From Larkinella sp049445795 (GTDB lineage Bacteria > Bacteroidota > Bacteroidia > Cytophagales > Spirosomataceae), in the NCBI RefSeq assembly GCF_049445795.1, contig NZ_JBMSDT010000013.1, forward strand, positions 124,001 to 188,000: 64,000 bases of DNA, given 5' to 3'. How positions within the stretch are numbered: the stretch's first letter is position 1; each line of letters starts with the position of its first letter. The notes under the pieces were generated by a model, which was given only the letters and a program-made list of their open reading frames with translations, was not told the DNA's origin and searched no databases. Of this stretch, positions 58,562 to 64,000 are shown one piece after another. A program made the position numbers and the translations under genes.

Positions 58562-59482
58562 TCAGGTCTTCAGGCCAAGTCGTCTTTTCAGTCCTTCGGC
58601 TTTAATGGTTACCCAGGTCGGTTTTTTGAAGTAATGGTTGTTGGAGTATTCCGTGGCGGTGATGTTCTCGATCAGAAAACTGGGGTGACGGACCTCGGTC
58701 AGCGGTTGCAGAGGCACGTTGGAAAGCGAGCCGTCAGCGTCTACCGTATGGGTGGCTTCGTCGCCGAAACCGATGTTGGAAACCAGGTTCTGGTTGGGTG
58801 AAATGCAAAGGCCGTTATTGATCCAGATGGTGTAGCACCAGGGATAGGCCCAACTGCTGATTCGCCCTTCGTGCACACCATCGAAGGCATCTATCCAGTA
58901 TTCCTGCACCAGCCGGTCGGCAAAGAGGTCGGCAATCCGGTTTTGCTTCCGGAAATCCGGGTACGATTTCAGCGAACCATCGTACTTTTCCCAGGCCCGG
59001 CGCCAGGAGGCCCATCCCCAAACATGGCAGATTTTCGAGTAAAAGTACGATCCATCGCCGTGCCATTGCCCGTTTTGGAGATTGATACCCCCGATGTGCA
59101 TGATGGTTGAGTTGTGGCGATGGTAGTGCAGATTTTCGCGGCAGAACGTAAAAAAGGTAGGGTCGGGCAAACAATCGTCTTCCAGAATGATGCCCATTTC
59201 GACCTGCCGGAAAAACCAGGTAATAGCCGTACTGACCGCCCGGCGACAGCCCAGGTTCTGGTTTTGCACCAGTCGGTGTACCGAACACGGCCAGTCGATT
59301 TCGTCAAGCAGCGCGAGACATTCGGCTACATTCTGGGCATCGGTCGGATGGTTTGGACGCGGCCCATCCACCGAAACAAACAGTTCGCGGGGCTGGAGTT
59401 CGCGGATACGTTCAAAAACCCGACGGGCAACAACGGGTCGGTTAAATAAGAGAAATAGGATAGGAACGTCAAAATGCATCAT
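58562..59482 (-). CDS. GT-A-like sugar transferase (second of tandem pair)
   Basis: A 306-residue paralogue of the preceding protein with the same order of motifs: FDVPILFLLFNRPVVARRVF, LFVSVDGPRPNHPTDAQ, NLGCRRAVSTAITWFF, MGIILEDDCLPDPTFF and CHVWGWASWRRAWEKYD. It is shorter at the N terminus, beginning MMHFDVP. The two differ in the acceptor half (SSWAYPWCYTIW versus DTWDFQWCYTIW), which could mean different acceptors. A 310-base gap to the flippase gene follows upstream. Confidence 0.87.
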   Translation of the reverse strand: MMHFDVPILFLLFNRPVVARRVFERIRELQPRELFVSVDGPRPNHPTDAQNVAECLALLDEIDWPCSVHRLVQNQNLGCRRAVSTAITWFFRQVEMGIILEDDCLPDPTFFTFCRENLHYHRHNSTIMHIGGINLQNGQWHGDGSYFYSKICHVWGWASWRRAWEKYDGSLKSYPDFRKQNRIADLFADRLVQEYWIDAFDGVHEGRISSWAYPWCYTIWINNGLCISPNQNLVSNIGFGDEATHTVDADGSLSNVPLQPLTEVRHPSFLIENITATEYSNNHYFKKPTWVTIKAEGLKRRLGLKT

Positions 59483-59792
59483 TACGATGAGGTAAGTTAT
59501 AGCTCAAGAAAAAGCCTCTTCGCTTGATCCCCTATAAACAAGTAACGCCAATTGTAAGGGAAGCAATATGAGGTCCGGACATTTTTGACAACACATAATC
59601 AGACAACAGAATGCAACCGTTATTTTTTAGACAGGATTTCGGCCCGAATGGTTGCCAGTGTTGTTGTACAAATTACCACTGTGGCCGAACAAGTAGACGG
59701 TTTGTTTATCGGAGGTTAAAAAGTGTATTGCCGAATTTGTATATTGATAATCAGTGGATTATATTGCTGGCATAGTTGCAATAGCGTTGAAT
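59483..59792. other. intergenic region, 310 bases
   Basis: Spacer between the flippase gene and the tandem sugar transferases, all minus strand. No coding frame of quality, no exact TAnnTTTG on the minus strand, and no clear terminator were found. Several AT-rich stretches are present. Confidence 0.6.
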
Positions 59793-61136
59793 CTAGATCA
59801 TCCGATTGATCCGTTCCCGTAGAAATGTTAGCTTCAGCGTGTCGAGGAAAGCACTGGTTTGGGCGAAAAAAACCGGACGGGCCTGGCTGATGACGTAATT
59901 CATCAGGTACGAAGTCGTCAGTTGGGCGATCAGAGTGGCGATGGAGGTGCCGACGGCACCATACCGGGGAATCAGGAAAAAATTGAGCAGGATATTGAGC
60001 ACTGCGCCCATGATGGTTTTGAGCAGTAGCAAACGCTGTTTATTGTGAATGACAAACCAGTAACTACTGCCCACACCCATGAATACAAAAACCGCTGACC
60101 AGATGTGAATCACCAGAATGTCGTCGACTCCGCGATACTGCTGGCCGTACAGGAACTGAATGAGCCAGGGAGCCGAAAACGTTATGAACACGGCAATCAG
60201 CAGACTGATGAAGATCAGCAGGCTTAGCAAGTTCCGATACGCCCGCTGGAAGGCTTCCTCATTCTCGGTTTTCAGGCGGACAATGGTTGGGTAAAACGAC
60301 GAGGTGAGCGCCGTTGCAATGAAATACCAGACTTCCGAGAGCCGCAAGGCCGCACTGAACTTGCCCAGTTCGAGGTTGGTCGCCAGTTCTTTCAGCATAA
60401 ATTGGTCGCACCGCATGTAGATGAAGATGAAAAACTCCGATACCATCAGCGGCCAGGCTAACTGCAGAAGCAGAACCGCCAACTGCCGATTGAAGCGCCA
60501 TTGCACCAGGTATTGACCCTCCTGCCGGTTGTAAATCACCAGCAGAATCAGGGCCGAAAGCGCGGCTTCGACAAATACAACGGATGAAAAGGCGAGCAGA
60601 CCAAACTCATTGGCCAGAAAATAGACCCGCAGACCCGTCGAAAGGGCAAAAGCTGTCGATTTGGCAATCACCGACAGCTTCGACTTGACCCGCGACTGGA
60701 AATACAGGTCGATCACATCCACGCTCTGACAAACCAGCACCGAACTGGTAAACAGAATCATGGCCTGCAAGACTGGCTGGTCGCTGTACAGGATGCGGGC
60801 CGTCACCGCAATGGCCAGCAACGAAACCGTTCCGGCCAGGAGCCGCAGGAGGAAGGCGGTTCCCAGGAGCTGGTTTTCGGTATAATCCTTGTTGCGAACC
60901 AGTTCCGTCACCAGCACATTGGCCAAACCTAAGCCCGCCAGCGACGTCAGAACCGTTGGGAAGACGTTGGCAAAGTTGAGCAAACCGAACTGCTCCGGCC
61001 CCAGGTACCGCGCCGACCAGACGCCCACCAGTAGCGCCGTCGCCATCCGGAAAATCCGGTCGAAAAACACCCATCCGGCGTTGGCGAAGGCTTTCCGGGC
61101 GGTTGTACTCAGCTTTCGGGGGCTTGTTTCGATCAT
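59793..61136 (-). CDS. oligosaccharide flippase (Wzx-type)
   Basis: A 447-residue polytopic protein of the MOP flippase superfamily with twelve or so helices. WVFFDRIFRMATALLVGVWS and ARYLGPEQFGLLNFANVFPT at the N terminus are characteristic of Wzx-type flippases, and IWSAVFVFMGVGSSYWFVIH occurs late. It would move lipid-linked repeat units across the inner membrane for the Wzy-like polymerase. It is 9 bases downstream of the GDP-mannose dehydratase gene in the transcription order. Confidence 0.92.
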   Translation of the reverse strand: MIETSPRKLSTTARKAFANAGWVFFDRIFRMATALLVGVWSARYLGPEQFGLLNFANVFPTVLTSLAGLGLANVLVTELVRNKDYTENQLLGTAFLLRLLAGTVSLLAIAVTARILYSDQPVLQAMILFTSSVLVCQSVDVIDLYFQSRVKSKLSVIAKSTAFALSTGLRVYFLANEFGLLAFSSVVFVEAALSALILLVIYNRQEGQYLVQWRFNRQLAVLLLQLAWPLMVSEFFIFIYMRCDQFMLKELATNLELGKFSAALRLSEVWYFIATALTSSFYPTIVRLKTENEEAFQRAYRNLLSLLIFISLLIAVFITFSAPWLIQFLYGQQYRGVDDILVIHIWSAVFVFMGVGSSYWFVIHNKQRLLLLKTIMGAVLNILLNFFLIPRYGAVGTSIATLIAQLTTSYLMNYVISQARPVFFAQTSAFLDTLKLTFLRERINRMI

Positions 61137-61145
61137 GCGGTCGGG

Positions 61146-62123
61146 TCAGGAAGCAGTCGGGTGAAACACGCCGTTCAGTTGCGCGTCGACCATCATCTGG
61201 GCTACTTCCTCCATCTTATGTTTGGCTTTCCAGCCAAATTGCCAGAAAGCTTTAGCCGGGTTGGCGTTTCCTTCGGCCAGGTCGGTCGGGCGGAAAAAGG
61301 AAGGGTCTATCTGCACATGATCTTCCCAGTTCAGGTCAACGCGTTCGAAAACCGTCCGAATAAAATCCTTCAACTTCCGGGTGTGGCCCGTCGCAATCAC
61401 AAAGTCGTCGGGTTCGGGTTGTTGCAGCATCAGCCACATGGCCTCCACGTAATCGGGTGCCCAGCCCCAGTCGCGGGCAATGTCGATGTTCCCCAGGGTC
61501 AGTTTTTCGGTACTGCCCTGGGCAATCCGGCAGGCGGCTGCTACAATTTTGCGGGTAACAAACCGTTCCGGCCGCAGGGGGGATTCGTGGTTAAACAGAA
61601 TACCGGTGCTGGCAAACAACTGGTAGGCTTCGCGGTAGTTGGCAACCTGCCAGAAGGCGGCAGCTTTGGCCACACCATACGGGCTGCGCGGCCGAAAGGG
61701 CGTTCGTTCGTCGGCGGCCAGTTGGCCCGTATCACCGAACGATTCGCTCGATCCGGCGTTGTACAACTTGATCGGTAATTCGCTGAACCGGATGGCTTCC
61801 AGCAGATTCAGCGTGCCGACACTGATACTTTCCAGCGTTTCCACGGGTTGTTCAAACGACAACCCCACCGAACTCTGTCCTGCCAGGTTATACACTTCGT
61901 CGGGCCGGATTTTTAGCAGGGTTTGCAAGACACTACGGAAATCATTGATATTGACCGAAACCAGCGAAATGTCCGATCGAATGTTTAGCCGGGTCAGGTT
62001 CTGAAACGATGACATCTGAGCATCCCGCGAACCGCCGTAGACTTCGTACCCCTTCTGCAACAGCAAATGCGCCAGATAGGCCCCATCCTGCCCTGAAACG
62101 CCACAAATCAATGCTTTTTTCAT
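61146..62123 (-). CDS. gmd: GDP-mannose 4,6-dehydratase
   Basis: A 325-residue extended SDR of the GDP-mannose 4,6-dehydratase type, forming GDP-4-keto-6-deoxy-D-mannose. NAD-binding GVSGQDGAYLAHLLLQKGYE at residues 8-27, the GSSESFGDTGQL Ser region, and YGVAKAAAFWQVANYREAY containing the catalytic Tyr and Lys; RDWGWAPDYVEAMWLMLQQP and FVIATGHTRKLKDFI follow. The nucleotide-sugar partner enzyme (GDP-fucose synthase or GDP-rhamnose reductase) is not in this part of the cluster, so the final sugar is unknown. The spacer upstream (62124-62270) holds word-type repeats. Confidence 0.93.
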   Translation of the reverse strand: MKKALICGVSGQDGAYLAHLLLQKGYEVYGGSRDAQMSSFQNLTRLNIRSDISLVSVNINDFRSVLQTLLKIRPDEVYNLAGQSSVGLSFEQPVETLESISVGTLNLLEAIRFSELPIKLYNAGSSESFGDTGQLAADERTPFRPRSPYGVAKAAAFWQVANYREAYQLFASTGILFNHESPLRPERFVTRKIVAAACRIAQGSTEKLTLGNIDIARDWGWAPDYVEAMWLMLQQPEPDDFVIATGHTRKLKDFIRTVFERVDLNWEDHVQIDPSFFRPTDLAEGNANPAKAFWQFGWKAKHKMEEVAQMMVDAQLNGVFHPTAS

Positions 62124-62152
62124 CGTGCTTAACTGGTTTTCAGTATTCAGTT

Positions 62153-62252
62153 TACGGTTTTCCGTTTTCGCTATTCGTTATTCAATATTCATTATTTGCT
62201 ATTCCTTCTTTCCATTGCCCCTCACGGCACCAAGCCACAACGGAAAACCGTA
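62153..62252. repeat. iterated-word spacer with 14-base stem (ATTC/TACGGTTTTCC type)
   Basis: TACGGTTTTCCGTT (62153-62166) is perfectly complementary to AACGGAAAACCGTA (62239-62252). Between them the words TATTC and ATTCATTA repeat several times. Resembles the spacer at 9921-10000 in its ATTCATTA words. Confidence 0.75.
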
Positions 62253-62270
62253 TACTATTTCCTTCTTTAC

Positions 62271-63383
62271 TTACGCCAGCGGACCATTGACGCGTCCCAG
62301 TACGGTTTTAACAAACGTCCACGCCAGACCGCCAACCATCCCGGCGACGAGGGCGGCTACAATAAACAGCATTCGCCGGGGGCCGCTCGGCCGCAACGGA
62401 ATGCGGGGCGGTTCGAGCATTTTGAAAACCGGCGTTTCTTCCTGGACGCGGATTTTGGTCTGTTCCAACTGCCGCGAGAGGTCATTGTAAACGTTCTGAG
62501 CCAGGATAAACTCGGCCTGCAACCGCTGCTCGGCGATCCGGGCCAGCCCGCTGTACAGACTGCGGTTGCGGTCGCGGTAACTTTCCAGTTCAACTTCGGC
62601 AGCCTGGTACCGACGCCGGGACTGCGCGACCTGTTGCGTCAGAAACCGCTCCTGATTCCGTACCTTCTGGGTCCGATAGCTGGTAATATAGTTCGTCAGG
62701 TATTCGAGCGAAAACCGGGCGACGGTAGCGGCCACCACCGGATCGGGCATGACGACCTCGATGGTCACCATGCCGGTTCGGCGTTCGTAAGTCGTCGTGA
62801 TGCGCTTGATCAGGGCAGCGGCCAGTCCCTCCTGCTCGGGTGTGATCTGGAGCGCCTTGCTGTAATTTTTCGGGTCGGGTAATGCTACGGGAGCCGGTTT
62901 TATGGTTTCGGGGGGCGAATCATCCGTGGTGCCGGTCAGTCGCTGAAAAGCCGTTTCCTGCTGTTGCCGTTTCAGGTACGTCTGCAACGGCATGGTGGTG
63001 CCGTACGTTTTGGAATACACCGGCTGCTTGAGCACCTGCAATGCAAACGGAATGCTTTGCAGCACATTCGGGAACAAATCCGGCCGGATAGCATCGCCAC
63101 CCGTATTGTCGAGGTTGATACCGGCTAAACCCGCCAGGGAACCCAATCCACCCGCTCCGCCCGCCGGACTGGCCGACGCTTCCGGCATGACGATGACTTC
63201 GGCTTTATAATCGTCCGGTTTCGAAAAAGCATAATACAGACCCAGCAGCATCCCAGCCAGCGCTCCAAGGAGTACGGCTTTGCGGCTGCTTTGGAGAAAC
63301 TTCCAGATGTCACCCGGCCGAATTTGAATCAGATCATCGTCCATTTTGGGCCCGGCAGTGGATGTTTGCGTTGTTACTGGCAT
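62271..63383 (-). CDS. Wzz-type chain length determinant protein
   Basis: A 370-residue polysaccharide co-polymerase. Membrane helix near the N terminus (about 34-54, KAVLLGALAGMLLGLYYAFS), a periplasmic part with coiled-coil-forming sequence (about 220-310; RRRYQAAEVELESYRDRNRS and QNVYNDLSRQLEQTKIRVQE), and a second helix at about 340-362. No tyrosine-kinase domain is attached. The Gly/Ala-rich stretch SPAGGAGGLGSLAGLAG at about 71-87 is unusual but seen in related proteins. It controls the modal length of the polymer with Wzy. Downstream of the SLBB export gene, 33 bases apart. Confidence 0.9.
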   Translation of the reverse strand: MPVTTQTSTAGPKMDDDLIQIRPGDIWKFLQSSRKAVLLGALAGMLLGLYYAFSKPDDYKAEVIVMPEASASPAGGAGGLGSLAGLAGINLDNTGGDAIRPDLFPNVLQSIPFALQVLKQPVYSKTYGTTMPLQTYLKRQQQETAFQRLTGTTDDSPPETIKPAPVALPDPKNYSKALQITPEQEGLAAALIKRITTTYERRTGMVTIEVVMPDPVVAATVARFSLEYLTNYITSYRTQKVRNQERFLTQQVAQSRRRYQAAEVELESYRDRNRSLYSGLARIAEQRLQAEFILAQNVYNDLSRQLEQTKIRVQEETPVFKMLEPPRIPLRPSGPRRMLFIVAALVAGMVGGLAWTFVKTVLGRVNGPLA

Positions 63384-63416
63384 GAGCGACGTTCTAAACG
63401 TTGCGCTAAGGTACGC

Positions 63417-64000
63417 TTAAAAGGTTCGAATCAGATTTAGAATAACGGTTGTCAGGGTGACGGTCATCGTTCCGACGACCGAAATCAGGCTAATGCGTTC
63501 GCCCGGCGTCAACCGTCGTTCGTCGGTCAGCGGACCGAACGGCACGATAACCCGTGAACCTGGTTCAACTTTTGGGTATTTTCGGAAAAACAAAAACCGT
63601 TTGGTTCGGTCTTTCAACCCGTTGGCATACACGACGTAGGCTTTTTTGTGCCGGGCATTATCGGTATAGCCGCCTGCCTGGGTCACGTAATCCCGGAAAC
63701 TGAATCCCTGCGTATAGCCCACCGTCGATGGGTTCAGGACAGCGCCCTGAATGGATACGGTTTCGGGACGTTTCGGAATAATAATCGAATCGCCCACTTC
63801 CAGCAGCAGGTTGCCCGGAACGCCCGGATCCTGCAGGATCGCGCCCAGGTCCGTGGCAATCACGACGCCCCGCCGGGAGAAGCGCGTGCCCGGCAGGAAT
63901 GCTTCCGGTTTGAGGCCCCCGACGCGCCGGAGAATATCTGAAATGCGTTCCGACCGCGACTCGATGGCGTAATTGCCGGGGTGCATCACTTCGCCAAAAA
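63417..64000 (-). CDS. polysaccharide export SLBB-domain protein (5' end beyond the window)
   Basis: The C-terminal part (at least 193 residues) of an outer-membrane polysaccharide export protein related to Wza. Visible SLBB-type sequence: FGEVMHPGNYAIESRSERIS at the cut edge and VSIQGAVLNPSTVGYTQGFS, RDYVTQAGGYTDNARHKKAY. The C terminus has one hydrophobic segment (about the last 25 residues). The frame continues to the window edge with no stop, so the start and signal peptide lie beyond 64000. It is the first visible gene of the minus-strand polysaccharide cluster. Confidence 0.9.
   Translation of the reverse strand, partial: FGEVMHPGNYAIESRSERISDILRRVGGLKPEAFLPGTRFSRRGVVIATDLGAILQDPGVPGNLLLEVGDSIIIPKRPETVSIQGAVLNPSTVGYTQGFSFRDYVTQAGGYTDNARHKKAYVVYANGLKDRTKRFLFFRKYPKVEPGSRVIVPFGPLTDERRLTPGERISLISVVGTMTVTLTTVILNLIRTF

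Overview
The window comes from a member of the phylum Bacteroidota, most likely a Cytophagales/Spirosomaceae-type organism. Evidence from the sequence: TAnnTTTG promoter elements with few strong Shine-Dalgarno sites, two secreted esterase-like proteins with C-terminal type IX secretion sorting domains, TolQ/ExbD/ExbD/TonB gene sets, a short NuoG lacking the large molybdopterin domain, and DUF4199 and MECR-like genes typical of the group. The genus is an inference from gene style; no rRNA is present.

Layout. 1-10 kb: mixed housekeeping and envelope genes (small conserved protein, BatD-like protein, aroC, ApbE-like flavin transferase, an ExbB/ExbD pair, a medium-chain reductase, a HupE/UreJ-like membrane protein, a secreted M1 metallopeptidase) and a tRNA-Pro(GGG). 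10-21.7 kb: a minus-strand block for glucuronic-acid-substituted xylan: RraA-like protein, enolase-superfamily dehydratase, CE15 glucuronoyl esterase, mannonate dehydratase, GH67 alpha-glucuronidase, SDR oxidoreductase, a TIM-barrel isomerase/epimerase and a second enolase-superfamily protein. It is followed on the same strand by a membrane-anchored LuxR-type regulator and a DUF4199 protein. 22-30 kb: a small secreted protein, an MFS transporter, then an operon for a TonB energy-transduction system (ExbB, two ExbD, TonB) continuing into a PstS-like lipoprotein and a large TPR protein. 30-37 kb: adk, obgE and two tandem T9SS-secreted SASA-type esterases. 37-47.5 kb: nuoABCDEFGHIJ, with two DUF29 genes and a phytanoyl-CoA dioxygenase-like gene inserted between nuo genes, ending at a strong terminator without nuoKLMN. 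47.6-64 kb: a minus-strand exopolysaccharide cluster (SLBB exporter cut by the window edge, Wzz, GDP-mannose dehydratase, flippase, glycosyltransferases, O-antigen-ligase-like polymerase, FkbM-like protein, priming sugar transferase, Wzi-like protein).

The most unusual signal is not a gene. Many intergenic spacers, including four inside the nuo operon, hold imperfect hairpins whose two arms are built from a short AT-rich word iterated several times. Different spacers use different words, yet some distant spacers share the same word set. A second, distinct repeat class consists of GC-richer REP-like palindromes with the core CACGGACT..AGTCCGTG, often in inverted pairs.

Taken together, the 11-22 kb block looks able to detach glucuronoyl ester and glucuronic acid side groups from xylan and to convert the sugar acids toward 2-keto-3-deoxygluconate. 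Several of its dehydratase/aldolase-like members carry export signals, which suggests part of the chemistry may happen in the periplasm. The 47-64 kb block is a near-complete Wzx/Wzy-type polysaccharide pathway.
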